Shown here: positions 1 to 9,328 of the stretch, piece by piece
How positions within the stretch are numbered: position 1 is the stretch's first letter
How the letters are laid out: each line of letters starts with the position of its first letter
From: Nostoc edaphicum CCNP1411
Lineage (GTDB): Bacteria > Cyanobacteriota > Cyanobacteriia > Cyanobacteriales > Nostocaceae
Assembly: GCF_014023275.1 (NCBI RefSeq)
Contig: NZ_CP054698.1
Span: forward strand, 2,604,001 to 2,668,000
Reading direction: 5' to 3'
Length of the DNA: 64,000 bases
Notes under the pieces: model-generated
Seen by the model: only the letters and a program-made list of their open reading frames with translations
Database searches by the model: none
What the model was told of the DNA's origin: nothing
Made by a program: the position numbers and the translations under genes

Positions 1-539
1 CGATCGCTATTGGCATAACCCCGATACAGTTGGAACAGTCGGCCAAATCCAACGTTTTTCAGTCCTACTTGACTTTTAAAGCCTCGATAGTAGGGGACAA
101 TGTTCTCGCCAAAACTTTCTTGATATTCTAGTGAGTCAATGTAGGAATTAATCTCAGCTTCATAACCTTCTGAGTTGTAAAGCTCAACATGGTACGAAAT
201 CTCTGACTCATCTTCCGGGGCACGCCCCAATAAATGCTTATAATTCAACTCGATAAACCGAGTTTGGGAATTGGAGTGGAAAAACTTATCCCGATAGAGT
301 TCCGATTGAGCAATAGCTTGCACAAATCCCCGGACGGAGATTGCACCTTGCTGCAACAGTGATTCTGCACTCTCTAGACGTTCTCCTTCTAGTAGATATG
401 CATTACCCAAAACCTGACGGTAAGCCGCTCGGATAACCACTGCCACATCCGCTTCTGTTCTATCGGGACGTAGTTCTACCAGTGCTGAGTTTTCAAATGC
501 TCCAATCCCTAATCTTGCTGCTTGTCCCAAAGCCGCCAT
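1..539 (-). CDS. cpcC: Phycobilisome rod linker polypeptide (CpcC type), C-terminal part outside window
   Basis: This is a rod linker that attaches phycocyanin hexamers to each other in the phycobilisome. About 179 residues are visible, running off the left edge. They cover most of a phycobilisome linker (PBS_linker_poly) domain, with family blocks such as [12 protein letters not shown], a VPYYRGF stretch and LYRGYANSD near the edge. The ATG at 537-539 follows a strong GAGGAGG ribosome-binding site. It is the third gene of a cpcB-cpcA-linker operon, separated from cpcA by a stem-loop. In the visible part the only sulfur residue is the initiator methionine, matching the sulfur depletion of the two upstream proteins. 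Assignment as a phycocyanin linker, not a phycoerythrocyanin linker, rests on operon position and similarity recalled from the family. Confidence 0.9.
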   Translation of the reverse strand, partial: MAALGQAARLGIGAFENSALVELRPDRTEADVAVVIRAAYRQVLGNAYLLEGERLESAESLLQQGAISVRGFVQAIAQSELYRDKFFHSNSQTRFIELNYKHLLGRAPEDESEISYHVELYNSEGYEAEINSYIDSLEYQESFGENIVPYYRGFKSQVGLKNVGFGRLFQLYRGYANSD

Positions 540-627
540 CCTTAACCTCCTCAGTTTTAACTGCAAAACTGAAAACTTTTTAGAAAATTTTTTTCTAGTC
601 TTTTAACAGTCTTTTGAAAATAAAACT

Positions 628-689
628 GCCCGGAGAAGTAAACAACTCATAGAACTTACTTGTCATAAGAGCTGATTTCCTCTCCGGGC
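628..689 (-). terminator. Intercistronic stem-loop between cpcA and the linker gene
   Basis: GCCCGGAGA and TCTCCGGGC arms flank a loop of roughly 40 nt, and on the transcribed strand the second arm is followed by a T-rich run. Similar hairpins between cpcBA and linker genes are known to lower linker transcript relative to subunits, by partial termination or by stabilising the upstream mRNA. That role is inferred here from position and structure. Confidence 0.6.
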
Positions 690-701
690 TAAAGAAACAC
701 T

Positions 702-1193
702 CTAGCTTAGAGTATTGATTACATAGTCGATGTAAGAATTGGCTTCAACAGCTGGGTCGCCGCTTAGACCGTGGTTAGCTTTGATGTACTTGAGAGCTTC
801 AATGTACCAGCTAGGAGACAGGTCAAAAGTCCGGTTGATTTCAGCCAAGCCAGAAATCAAGAAATCATCCAAGGGGCCTGTGCCACCAACAACTAAAGCG
901 TATGTGATAATCCGCAAGTAGTAGCCAACATCACGAACACACTTGCCTTTGCCGCGTGCATCAGACGCGAAGTTGGGGCCTTGTTGTTGGGTGGTGTAAG
1001 GGAATTTGTTATACACTGCTTGAGCAGCACCTTCGGTCAAACGTTGAGCATTAGCGCTCAATGCTTTTGCTGCTTGTAAGCTAGCTGGTGCTTGGCGGAA
1101 GCGACCAAAAGCAACTTGAATTTCGGTGCTGCTGAGGTAGCGACCTTGAGAATCTGCTGATGCAATTGCTTCAGTTAGAGGTGTTTTTGTCAT
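702..1193 (-). CDS. cpcA: C-phycocyanin alpha subunit, sulfur-depleted variant
   Basis: Alpha subunit of the light-harvesting biliprotein phycocyanin, 163 residues, binding one phycocyanobilin through the cysteine in GKCVRD (residue 85 counting Met). The start chosen is ATG 1191-1193 (MTKTPLTEA), the conserved family N-terminus; the longer frame upstream has no family match. Apart from the initiator Met and the bilin-binding Cys there is no Met or Cys. Positions usually occupied by Met or Cys carry other residues (TTQQQG for [15 protein letters not shown] for YYLRMVTYC, GPLDD for GPMDE). This is the hallmark of the cpc3 phycocyanin made by Calothrix PCC 7601 under sulfur starvation. It is co-transcribed behind cpcB with about a 100-nt gap. 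Confidence 0.95.
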   Translation of the reverse strand: MTKTPLTEAIASADSQGRYLSSTEIQVAFGRFRQAPASLQAAKALSANAQRLTEGAAQAVYNKFPYTTQQQGPNFASDARGKGKCVRDVGYYLRIITYALVVGGTGPLDDFLISGLAEINRTFDLSPSWYIEALKYIKANHGLSGDPAVEANSYIDYVINTLS

Positions 1194-1290
1194 TTTTGGT
1201 ATTTCCCTTTTACAAACGTTATGGTTGAAATTTTGTTTTGTCCTATGGATGGACAATTATTTAGTCAACATTCAGCAATGCAAGCTTTGC

Positions 1291-1812
1291 TTAAGCAACA
1301 GCAGCAGCAGCACGATCAAAATAGCTAGCTATTTCAGATGCCAAAGCACTGCAATCGCCTCTGGTGATGTTGTTTGTGTCGTTAACAATTGCCAAAGAAG
1401 CTGCTTTCAGCTTTTGAATACCAACAGCAACTGAAGCTCCTGGGGTTCCCAATGCTAAGTAGGTTTCACGCAAGCCATTGAGGGCGCGGTCATCTAGCAC
1501 GCTGGAATCGCCAGCAAAGATAGCGTAGGTGATATAGCGAAGAATGATGTCCAAGTCTCTGATACAAGCAGCTGCACGACGGCTGGTGTAAGCATTACCA
1601 CCGGGAGTGATCAATTGGGGTTGTTCTGCCCACAAATCACGAGCCGCAGCAGCAACAAGAGCTGATGCATTGCTGGTAATACGGTTAACAGCATCTGCAC
1701 GCTTGTTACCATCTTTGACTAGTTCGCTCAATGCATCCAATTGTGCATCGGAGAGATATTCCCCACGTGTATCAGCTTGGGAAACTACTTTTGCAAATGC
1801 ATCTAAAACCAT
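1291..1812 (-). CDS. cpcB: C-phycocyanin beta subunit, sulfur-depleted variant
   Basis: Beta subunit of phycocyanin, 173 residues, first gene of the operon. The two chromophore cysteines are present at 83 (AACIRD) and 154 (GDCSALASE), equivalent to Cys82 and Cys153. The non-chromophore cysteine found near position 109 in ordinary CpcB (DRCLNG) is alanine here (DRALNG), and there is no methionine other than the first. The start ATG is preceded by AGGAGA at normal spacing. The conserved [17 protein letters not shown] block and C-terminal [10 protein letters not shown] identify the family. Regulation by sulfur supply is inferred from the composition and the known cpc3 precedent; no operator was identified. 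Confidence 0.95.
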   Translation of the reverse strand: MVLDAFAKVVSQADTRGEYLSDAQLDALSELVKDGNKRADAVNRITSNASALVAAAARDLWAEQPQLITPGGNAYTSRRAAACIRDLDIILRYITYAIFAGDSSVLDDRALNGLRETYLALGTPGASVAVGIQKLKAASLAIVNDTNNITRGDCSALASEIASYFDRAAAAVA

Positions 1813-2520
1813 TGCGTTAAATCTCCTAATTTGCTCGGTTAAGAATAATTGGACTCAAAACTGAATGGTTCAGTTTATTTTTCGATGTCAGCACTGCCTG
1901 ACGAGTTACGAAAGGTCTAAAACAGACATCCAACGGAATAAGTTTACGATCTCCAGGCTTTCAGATTAAAACTTTTGTTAGAAAACTTCAAACTTCTGCG
2001 AACGACTGGAAAACCTGATTAAGATGTTGTTTTTTACTTCCAAGTTCTCTTTATACAATGCTGCCGCATCATTATTTATTACAAATTATTGTTATGTTTG
2101 TTAATCTGATTTACATAAGTTAACACTTTGTCTCTTTAGTTTATGAGACGTTAGTACCGCATGACAAAAATCACTCTCCAGTTTTAAAAAAGCTAAAAAG
2201 CTAATGAAATAGGCAGTATTCTTCTGCTTCCTGCCGCGACCAGATGGGTCTTGGGTTTAAGACCCCCACCAAATTAAAAATTTGGTTGCTTTTATTCAAG
2301 AGGGGTCTGAATCCCCAACTGAGGTAAGACCTTCTGCCTCCTGCCTCCTGCCTCCTAACTCCTAACTCCTTCAACGGAAATCCCTTAAAGAATGCGTAGA
2401 CGTAGCCCACCGCAGGCATCGCAATCTAAATTTGTGTAATATTAGCTACTTCTAGCTTCTGCCAAGGTCACTGCAACCGCAGATTCATCGCCAGAGTCAA
2501 CAATGCGATCGTACAATTAC
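1813..2520. other. Upstream region of the cpc operon with dispersed repeats
   Basis: About 700 bp without a credible gene. The part near 1813-2160 is AT-rich and should hold the cpc promoter, though no box can be placed with confidence. Further left-to-right it carries common cyanobacterial repeats: tandem CCTCCTG/CCTAACT STRR units at about 2333-2370, a palindromic GTAGACGTAGCCCACCGCAG block at about 2395-2425 (relatives near 26170 and 39645), and a TCTGAATCCCC block at 2307-2317 (relative near 54870). A 72-codon frame across these repeats is not treated as a gene. Confidence 0.6.
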
Positions 2521-2850
2521 CTAATCGAATTTATCTTGCAGAAACGCTATGATTCAATACGCTTGGGTTAAGGGCTAATAGTACAAAATTGAAATTGTGG
2601 GTTTTCAAGACGCGATAAATCGCCGTCTCTACAAGTGTTTTGGTCTTATCTGAACTATATTGCGCTATGATTCGCTTAAATGCTTGGGTATCTTGGTAAA
2701 GAAAGCGATGACCACCCTTAAAGAACTCTAAATACGCATCTGGTATTTTTTTATACATTTTCTCAAGATTAGCAGGAGAAGACATACCATCGTAACGACC
2801 ACCGCAGACATAAACGGGAAGATGCATCCGAGAAAGTCGATTATACGTAT
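2521..2850 (-). pseudogene. Alpha/beta hydrolase C-terminal remnant interrupted by a small element
   Basis: The readable peptide LPVYVCGGRYDGMSSPANLE, then FFKGGHRFLYQD, is the C-terminal third of an alpha/beta hydrolase, including the acid (GRYDG) and histidine (GGHRF) of the catalytic set. Nothing of the N-terminal two thirds with the nucleophile elbow is found upstream. The reading continues into a 108-bp insertion (2555-2662). Removing that insertion and one copy of its 10-bp duplication restores a sensible end, KRIIAFLQDKFD followed by TAG at 2521-2523. This is a dead fragment broken at both ends. Confidence 0.7.
2555..2662. mobile_element. CAATAC-family miniature element, copy 1, with 10-bp target duplication
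   Basis: A 108-bp segment bounded by CAATAC... and ...TATTG lies between direct repeats CGCTATGATT at 2545-2554 and 2663-2672. Its core contains the palindromic GACGCGATAAATCGCCGTC, which recurs at 13586-13689 and, in part, near 45395. It has no coding capacity, so movement would need a transposase supplied elsewhere. Confidence 0.75.
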
Positions 2851-2898
2851 TGTGAGCAGGCAGGCATCGCACCCTTAGTATGTACTATTTAATACCTA

Positions 2899-3918
2899 CT
2901 AATTCCTGCCAAACACACTGCCAAGGGCGCGTGCCATATTTTGCGGTTGCATTGCATCCATTGCGGCGGTGGGTTCGTAGCCGCAGTGAACCATACAATC
3001 GGCACACTTGGGATTACCACTCTTCTGGCCGTATTGACTCCAGTCAGTTTGTGCCAGTAATTCCTTGAAGGTAGAGTAATAACCTTCGTTCAGCAGATAG
3101 CAAGGTTTTTGCCAACCGAGAACGCTATAACTAGGGCTACCCCAAGGCGTACATTCGTAGTCCTTCTCGCCAGTGAGAAAATCTAGGAACAGCGGATTGT
3201 GATTGAAGTTCCAGTTTTTCTCACCACTTTTGTATGGAGCCAGAATTTCTCGGAAGAGGGCGCGGGTTTGTTCACGGTGGAGAAAATGATCTTGATCTGG
3301 TGCCCACTCGTAACTATAGCCGGGAGAAATCATCATCCCGTCAGTATTTAGTGTTTCCAGAAAGTTGAAGAACTCTTGCATATCTTGGGGTTTAGTCCCC
3401 TCAAATATAGTGGTGTTAGTTGTAACACGAAAGCCTTTAGCTTTAGCGGCGCGAATGGCTTTGACAGCAATATCAAAAACACCTTGGCGATCGACACACT
3501 GATCATGCAACTCCCGCATTCCATCTAAATGCACACTAAAAGTTAGATAAGGGGAAGGTTGAAACTTATCTAGACTCTTTTCTAACAGCAAACCATTGGT
3601 ACACAAGTAAATATATTTCTTGCGCTCAATTAATCCCTGAACAATCTCATCAATCTGGGGATGTAGCAGAGGTTCTCCCCCAGGAATTGAGACAACCGGT
3701 GCGCCGCACTCTTCCACTGCGGCAAAGCACTGTTCTGGGGTGAGATTTTGCTTTAAAATTTCCTTTGGATGTTGGATTTTACCACAACCCGTACAAGCTA
3801 GATTACACCGAAAAAGAGGTTCCAACATCAATACTAAGGGGAAGCGTTTACGTCCTTTCAAACGCTGCGTAACAAGATACTTCCCGATATCCATAGCTTG
3901 TTGTAGATTAACTGCCAT
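2899..3918 (-). CDS. hpnH: Adenosyl-hopene transferase, radical SAM protein HpnH
   Basis: HpnH joins a 5'-deoxyadenosyl group to diploptene, the first step of C35 hopanoid side-chain synthesis. The 339-residue protein has the radical SAM cluster motif CNLACTGC (Cys38, 42, 45), the GGEPL motif at 80-84, and a C-terminal cysteine cluster (CADCMVHC) typical of the family. Length matches known HpnH. The downstream neighbour is a hydrolase remnant. The upstream genes hpnA and an RND transporter are on the same strand, and an HpnG-like phosphorylase for the next step lies at 8097. A 42-bp gap to hpnA suggests co-transcription. Confidence 0.93.
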   Translation of the reverse strand: MAVNLQQAMDIGKYLVTQRLKGRKRFPLVLMLEPLFRCNLACTGCGKIQHPKEILKQNLTPEQCFAAVEECGAPVVSIPGGEPLLHPQIDEIVQGLIERKKYIYLCTNGLLLEKSLDKFQPSPYLTFSVHLDGMRELHDQCVDRQGVFDIAVKAIRAAKAKGFRVTTNTTIFEGTKPQDMQEFFNFLETLNTDGMMISPGYSYEWAPDQDHFLHREQTRALFREILAPYKSGEKNWNFNHNPLFLDFLTGEKDYECTPWGSPSYSVLGWQKPCYLLNEGYYSTFKELLAQTDWSQYGQKSGNPKCADCMVHCGYEPTAAMDAMQPQNMARALGSVFGRN

Positions 3919-3960
3919 TGTTGCGATCGCTCCTCTTTTAAAGATAAATGCACCACTTTC

Positions 3961-5013
3961 TCAACCCCAAGATTTATCTGTGGGGTTTTCAATTTTGAAT
4001 TTTGAATTTTGAATTTTGAATTTCCCAGAGGGGTTGACATACCCCTGAGCAACAAACCAATCTACAGCATTTTTGAGTGCCCCATTCAGCGAAGATTGGG
4101 GTAGACCCAACTCTCGGACAGCCTTTGCAGCATCGTAATACATAGGTTGTTTCGCCATCCGAACTCCATCCAATGGCACTGAGGGCAATTTTCCCAAGGG
4201 TGCGAGAATCTTTTCATCAACCCAGGCAATGCTAAGGGGTAACCAAGGGGGTACGGTTCGTTGAGGTGCGCTTAGACCGGTGATATCGGCGAGTTGTTCA
4301 AGTAGTTGCTTTAGACTGAGGTTTTGATGACCTAAGATATAGCGATCGCCTGATTTACCTCGTTGCAAAGCCAGTAAATGCCCCCATGCCACATCTTGCA
4401 CATCGATAAAATTTAGACCAGTATCTAAGTAAAAGGGCATTTGTCGCCGCAAAAATCGCAGGATTATATCACCCGTCGGGGTAGGCTTGATATCCAACGA
4501 GCCAATGGGGCTGCTGGGATTGACTATAACTACCTCCTGACCTGTAGCAACGGCTTGCATGGCTTCTTGTTCAGCCAGAAACTTAGACTTTTTGTAGTCA
4601 CCCACCAACTTTTCTAAGGGACTCTGATGTGTTTCATCCACAACCTCCCCTGATGATCCTACCCCAATTGCTGCCACTGAGCTGGTGTAGACGGTGCGCT
4701 CAATGTTAGCTTTGCGAGCGGCTGCCAAAATATTGCGCGTACCCAGGACATTATGACGGTGGAGTAACTCTCGGTCTGTTTGCCACAGAGAATAATGGGC
4801 TGCCACATGAAATAGGTATTTACAACCTCTCATTTGTTGCCAGAGATTTGGATCATTCAAATCGCCTTTGACAATTTCCACATCCAAACCGCGTAGGTTC
4901 TCCAAATTACTGCTTGAGCGTACCAGCGCTTTTACTGTATATCCCTGTTGCAGAAGCAACCGTACCAAGTGAGCGCCAATAAAACCAGTACCCCCCGTGA
5001 CAAAGACTTGCAT
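3961..5013 (-). CDS. hpnA: Hopanoid-associated NAD-dependent sugar epimerase HpnA
   Basis: An extended short-chain dehydrogenase of about 350 residues with the nucleotide-binding TGGTGFIG near its start and an active-site YKKSK. HpnA proteins are found with hopanoid genes and are thought to act on the sugar of hopanoid side chains; the exact reaction is not settled. The start chosen is the ATG at 5011-5013 (MQVFVTGG), which overlaps the TGA of the upstream RND gene by one base (TGATG) and implies translational coupling. Residues before it in the longer frame are encoded by a tandem repeat. The last ~20 codons read through an AATTTTG tandem repeat, so the original stop may have been altered. 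Confidence 0.9.
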   Translation of the reverse strand: MQVFVTGGTGFIGAHLVRLLLQQGYTVKALVRSSSNLENLRGLDVEIVKGDLNDPNLWQQMRGCKYLFHVAAHYSLWQTDRELLHRHNVLGTRNILAAARKANIERTVYTSSVAAIGVGSSGEVVDETHQSPLEKLVGDYKKSKFLAEQEAMQAVATGQEVVIVNPSSPIGSLDIKPTPTGDIILRFLRRQMPFYLDTGLNFIDVQDVAWGHLLALQRGKSGDRYILGHQNLSLKQLLEQLADITGLSAPQRTVPPWLPLSIAWVDEKILAPLGKLPSVPLDGVRMAKQPMYYDAAKAVRELGLPQSSLNGALKNAVDWFVAQGYVNPSGKFKIQNSKFKIENPTDKSWG

Positions 5014-6120
5014 CAACTTCCCCCCTGCTCCCCTGCTCCCCTGCTCCCCTGCTTCTGAAATCGAGGAAACCAATCATCCAAAATACTGTAGACGACTGGC
5101 ACGACAATTAAACTGAGGATAGTTGAAGTTACGAGTCCACCAGCGATCGCAACAGCCATTGGCGATCGCAATTCAGAACCAGCACCAAAACCCAATGCGA
5201 TCGGTAGCATTCCTAAGAGGGTGGAGGCTGTGGTCATCATAATTGGTCTGAGGCGCACTGGCCCTGCTCTGAGGATTGCCTCTGTGCGGTCTAAGCCAGA
5301 TTTACGGAGTTGGTTGATGTAATCTACCAGTAAGATGGCATTTTTGTTTGCTAGTCCCAACAAAAATACAAAACCAATCAGCGAGATCATGCCAAAGTCA
5401 CTCTTGGTAAAGAGCAAGGCCAGCATGGCCCCCACAATTGATAAGGGTAAAGAAACACCAATAACTACTGGGTCTATCCAGCTTTTGAACAGCAAAATCA
5501 GCACCACAACAATACAGAGTGCTGATAATACCAAAGTAGTGCCAAAACTAGCAAATACTTCACCTTGGCGGGCAGAATCTCCTCCCAAGTCTAAAGTTAC
5601 ACCAGCAGGTAACACTGCTTTGGCTTCCGCTACCAATTGGTCTGTGGCACTACCTAAAGACAAATCTCTGCCCAAATTGGCACTGATATAGGCGACCCTT
5701 TGATTGTTGAGCCGCTCAATTTGAAAAACTGTACCCTGTGGATTTGTTTCACTTGTTACAGTCACATCAGCAAATCCCGGTAGTTTCTCAATGCGCTCTT
5801 TAATTGCCTGGGCAGCTTTGCTGAGGCTTTGGAGGTTATCGCCTCGTAGTGACGCCTGTAAAGGTTTTTGTCCACCAGTGTCAACAAATTGAATATCTTC
5901 CACACTGGTACTCACACCAGGCAGATTAGGCAAAGACGAGCGTAATTGGTCTTGTACTTCCGCAGTCTTGATATTGCGGTCTTCTTTGAGCTTCACATAA
6001 AGCGTACCTTTATTTGGTTCACCTTCACGAGAACCAACAGTAGTAAAGACTGTTTCCACTACTGGAGATTTTCTCACTACATCTTCTAGTTTCTTAGCAA
6101 CCTCTAGGGAATCGTTTAAG
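5013..6120 (-). pseudogene. RND efflux transporter, C-terminal half (frame-disrupted from N-terminal half)
   Basis: This segment continues the AcrB/HAE1-like RND permease whose N-terminal half is at 6094-7749. The frame is open from LNDSLEVAKKLEDVV onward and contains the second periplasmic region and the last group of membrane helices, with typical FVFLLGLANKNAILLVDY and RAGPVRLRPIMMT stretches. It ends in a tail (GSRGAGEQGGS) encoded by an 8-bp tandem repeat and overlaps the hpnA start by one base. On its own it has no convincing start: the nearest is a GTG inside the domain. It is unlikely to be a functional protein without frame restoration. See the repeat at 6118-6186. Confidence 0.8.
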
Positions 6121-7749
6121 GGGTTGGGGATGGGGAATGGGAGATTGGGGGATTGGGGATTGGGGATTGGGGATTGGGGATTGGAGACTAGAATCTTTCC
6201 CCTGTCCCTCTGCTCTACCAGGAATACTCGGCAAGGGGGCGGTGTAAGTAATATTGAACTCGCCGCGATCTAATTTCGGAATAAATCCTTTGGGAATTAG
6301 TAGACTCAGTGCCATACCTGCAATAAAACTAAGTATGGCTAATGCGACGACTGTCTTGCGGTGGTTTAAAGACCAGTGGAGTAAGTTTCTGTAAAATCGG
6401 GTAAAATTCGCCCAGATGTTTGCTTCCTGGCGGTGTTGGGGAGTTGAATTAGCAGGTTTTAACCAATAAGTGGCTAAGGCTGGTGACAATGTACGGGCAA
6501 CCAATGTTGAAGCAATCATGGCTGCTGAAACTGTGATTCCAAATGGCTTGAAGAACTGTCCGATGACTCCTCCCATCAAACCAATGGGCAAAAAAACCGC
6601 TACTGCTGTAGCAGTGGTGGCGATGACTGTTAAGCCAATTTCATCTGTAGCTGAAAAAGCGGCTTGGCGAGGAGTTTCCCCTTCATCAATGTGCCGCATG
6701 ATGTTTTCGACATCGATGATCGCATCATCGATGACACTGCCAATAACTAAGGCCAAAGCCAACAATGTAATCGTTTCTAGGTTGAAGCCAAAAATTGCCA
6801 TGACGATAAACGTCGCCAACAAAGATGTCGGAATCGCCAAAGCAGAGATGAGAGTTGCCCGCCAATTCCATAAAAAAGGAAAAATTACCACTATCGACAA
6901 GACAACGGCTTCCATCAGCGCATCGATTGTTGACTGAGTGGCTTGGCGGATATATTCTGCTTGGGTGGCAGCTAAAGTGAGGTTAACATCCTTGAGGGTA
7001 GAGCGTAGCCTTTGAACTTCTTTTTCAACTAGACTCACTACTTCTAAGGTGTTAGCGCTACCGCGTTTGATTACCTGAAATGCCAGTGCATCTTGGCCAT
7101 TAAACCTGACTAATGTTGCGCCACCCTGGGGTAGAGCCGCTGCACTCGCATTCGCTGGATTTACCGGAGGAGTTGCAGTAGCAGCGCCTAGCAATGAAAC
7201 TTTCAGAACTCCTGGTAGTTTAGCGATCGCACTGACAATTTCATCTTGCGCCAATTTTGTCAAATCTGTGAGATTCCGCGTCGGACTCTCAATGGCATAG
7301 CTAATGGCGGCTGACTCGTTTAGATTCAGGGGAATAATTTTGGAAGTTGCTCCTTGAGGTAGAGTCAACTGCTTGAGAGCAGCTTCAACTTCTTTTGTTG
7401 ATGTTTCTAAATTAGTTCCAACGGCAAAAGAGAGGGCAACGGCTGTTTGACTAGGATAAGTAGATGAACGGATATTCTCCAGTCCTTCTAGGGAGCGGAG
7501 GCGTTCTTCTAGGGGTTGGGTGAGCTTCGCCTCTGTATCCAGGGCAGTTGTCAGGGGGGCTGTAGCATTTACAACCACCACTGGAAATGTAATATCTGGA
7601 AACAAAGCATACTTAAGAGAACTGAAAGCCAGAACACCAGCTACCGTTACGGCAATCCAAAAACTCACCGTCAGCCACGAAAATTGAATCGCCAATTTAG
7701 AGATATTGAAGAGTTCTCGTGCGGATTTTGAGTTACGAAGCTTTACCAT
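6094..7749 (-). pseudogene. RND efflux transporter, N-terminal half (frame-disrupted)
   Basis: The first 520 or so residues are a normal start for an AcrB/AcrD/AcrF-type inner-membrane permease. There is a first membrane helix near residue 30, a periplasmic porter region, then a bundle of helices with the family sequences SVIDDAIIDVENI and GLTVIATTATAVAVFLP. After FNITYTAPLPS the frame enters a heptanucleotide repeat and stops. Loss of one base, or of one 7-bp unit, would join it to the downstream half. RND pumps need a membrane-fusion partner and an outer-membrane channel, neither of which is adjacent. Its position directly before hpnA and hpnH suggests a link to hopanoids, but it looks like a drug/metal-type pump, not the MmpL-like HpnN. 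Confidence 0.85.
6118..6186. repeat. STRR block (GGGGATT units) that breaks the RND reading frame
   Basis: Five ATT triplets are spaced by G runs. The spacing is 7 bp except once, where five Gs stand in place of four and give 8 bp. The preceding GGGATGGGGAATGGG is a related variant. The switch from the N-terminal to the C-terminal reading frame of the transporter falls in this block. The needed correction is minus one base, obtainable by losing one G or one 7-bp unit. Confidence 0.8.
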
Positions 7750-7866
7750 CTTGGAAAATTATCGTGTGGGTGACACAATTATTTAGTCATGCTACAGCAA
7801 TCGGCTTTGGTTTGCGAGTTTTGATCCTCACCAAACGGTAATATTACTTATTGTCACTCAAATATG

Positions 7867-7900
7867 AAAAACTCCACGCCACTTGCGGGATGGAGTTTTT
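7867..7900 (+). terminator. Hairpin with T-run in the hpnG leader region
   Basis: AAAAACTCCA (7867-7876) can pair with TGGAGTTTTT (7891-7900), giving a stem ending in five Ts on the plus strand. It lies between the divergent RND and hpnG genes, about 200 bp before hpnG, so it could attenuate hpnG transcription or insulate the two genes. A second GATGGAGTTT at about 8003 could compete for the same arm. Confidence 0.4.
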
Positions 7901-8096
7901 GGGCATGGGGAATCGGGCATGGGGCATGGGGCATGGGAAAGAACATACCAATGCCCAATGCCCCAAGCGACGGGGCGACTATCCCTCTACAGACACCTGG
8001 GGATGGAGTTTCCCGTCGCTTTCAATGAACCAATATTTAATCGAACTTCAAAGATGAAGAATTCAGAAGTCAGAATTCAGACTCTCAAGAGCGCTA

Positions 8097-8786
8097 ATGT
8101 CTAATTTTCCACTTATCAACACAATTCTGGTGCCTCAAGGAGCAGAATATAAAGCTGTGTGTCGCGGATTAAGCGGCGTTACTGGCTCTATCCCAACAGT
8201 AGTAGCCATACCTGTTGGGATGAAGCCTTTGCTTAAATATCTGCAACAATCCCAATTGATAGCTCCAAAATCCAGAGTACTGATTATGGGTATATGTGGC
8301 AGCCTAAGCGATCGCCACACAGTTGGTGATATTGTGCTGTATCAAGATTGTATTTATCAGGGAAGGCGGCAAGAATGCGATCGCACTTTTACAGCACAAT
8401 TGCACTCTTATATATCAGATAAAGTCTCCTTAGTCAAGTCACTGACAAGCGATCGCGTGATTTGGTCTGCTGCCGAAAAACGCCATTTGGGTGAAACTTT
8501 AGCGGCTGATGTTGTTGATATGGAAGGATTTACCGCCCTAGAGTTTTTCAATGCCGCTGGGGTAGACGTAGCAATACTGCGAGTAGTTAGCGATGATTGT
8601 CAGCATAATATCCCCGATCTCACATCAGCAATTAATTCTGATGGCTCCCTAAACCCTTTTCCTTTAGCGATGGGAATGCTTCAACAACCCATTGCTGCTG
8701 CTCGGCTGATTCGAGGTTCATTAACAGCATTAAAGGTGTTAAAGCAAGTTACAAATCTGCTCTTTTCAGGCTATAGCCAGAAATAA
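8097..8786 (+). CDS. hpnG: Hopanoid-associated nucleoside phosphorylase (HpnG-like)
   Basis: HpnG removes adenine from adenosylhopane, giving a ribosyl hopane, the step after HpnH. The 229-residue protein has the PNP/UDP family features: GICGSL at 65-70 (phosphate-binding region), VVDMEG at 139-144 (substrate-binding Met-Glu), and RVVSDD at 162-167 (catalytic Asp). It is divergent from the hpnH-hpnA-RND group. No clear ribosome-binding site precedes the ATG. The leader contains GGGCATG tandem repeats (7900-7940) and a hairpin. Identity as HpnG rather than a general phosphorylase rests on its hopanoid neighbours. Confidence 0.8.
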   Translation: MSNFPLINTILVPQGAEYKAVCRGLSGVTGSIPTVVAIPVGMKPLLKYLQQSQLIAPKSRVLIMGICGSLSDRHTVGDIVLYQDCIYQGRRQECDRTFTAQLHSYISDKVSLVKSLTSDRVIWSAAEKRHLGETLAADVVDMEGFTALEFFNAAGVDVAILRVVSDDCQHNIPDLTSAINSDGSLNPFPLAMGMLQQPIAAARLIRGSLTALKVLKQVTNLLFSGYSQK

Positions 8787-9328
8787 TTTATTGCATCTGT
8801 TACAGCAATTGTCAGGTAAATAGACCACCCAATAGTGGCATAGCGTTGCTGTGCCTTTACAACAAATAGCAATCCTAAATAATTAATTGCTAAAAATATC
8901 TCTTTATTCTCTCTGCGCCTCTGCGGTTCGTTATAAAAAATGATTTTTCATAGGACTCATATTTGATTTCTGAAAAAACTCAGTACAACTAATAAGCCTT
9001 CTTTCCTATTTCCAATTGCCTATTTCCAATTGCTTGCATACGCAAATTCGTAAAGCGGATTCCTATATATCACATTAAGACAACCTAATAAATATTAATA
9101 GTGTAACAATCAATATAATTTCAGTAGTGATTGTGAAATCACTTTTGGAATAAGTTTTACAGAAACTTTATCGTTATACATATCAAGTAGAAAGCGATAT
9201 TGGGAATCATAATATATGACCTGATCAGGGTTGGGTTCCATGAGAGCTAATTCCACTGGATTATTAATCAAAAATCCTCTTTTGTCAGCATAGCTCGGAA
9301 CTAATTTACCAACTATTAAACAGAATTT
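8787..9328. other. Intergenic region with repeats and a possible minus-strand coding remnant
   Basis: 540 bp separate hpnG from the GGDEF/EAL gene. The left half has short repeats (TTTCCTATTTCCAATTGCC type) and no gene. From 9123 up to about 9366 the minus strand is open for about 80 codons with protein-like composition, including PVELALMEPNPDQVIYYDSQ and YRFLLDMYND. It ends with TGA at 9121-9123, has no upstream ATG, and overlaps the start of the next gene. I do not recognise the family, and it may be the tail of a lost gene. Confidence 0.35.

Noticed and set aside
2201..2419. 72-codon minus-strand frame
   Set aside because: It lies across tandem CCTCCTG repeats and a dispersed palindromic block; the peptide is a repeat translation with no gene-like start context.
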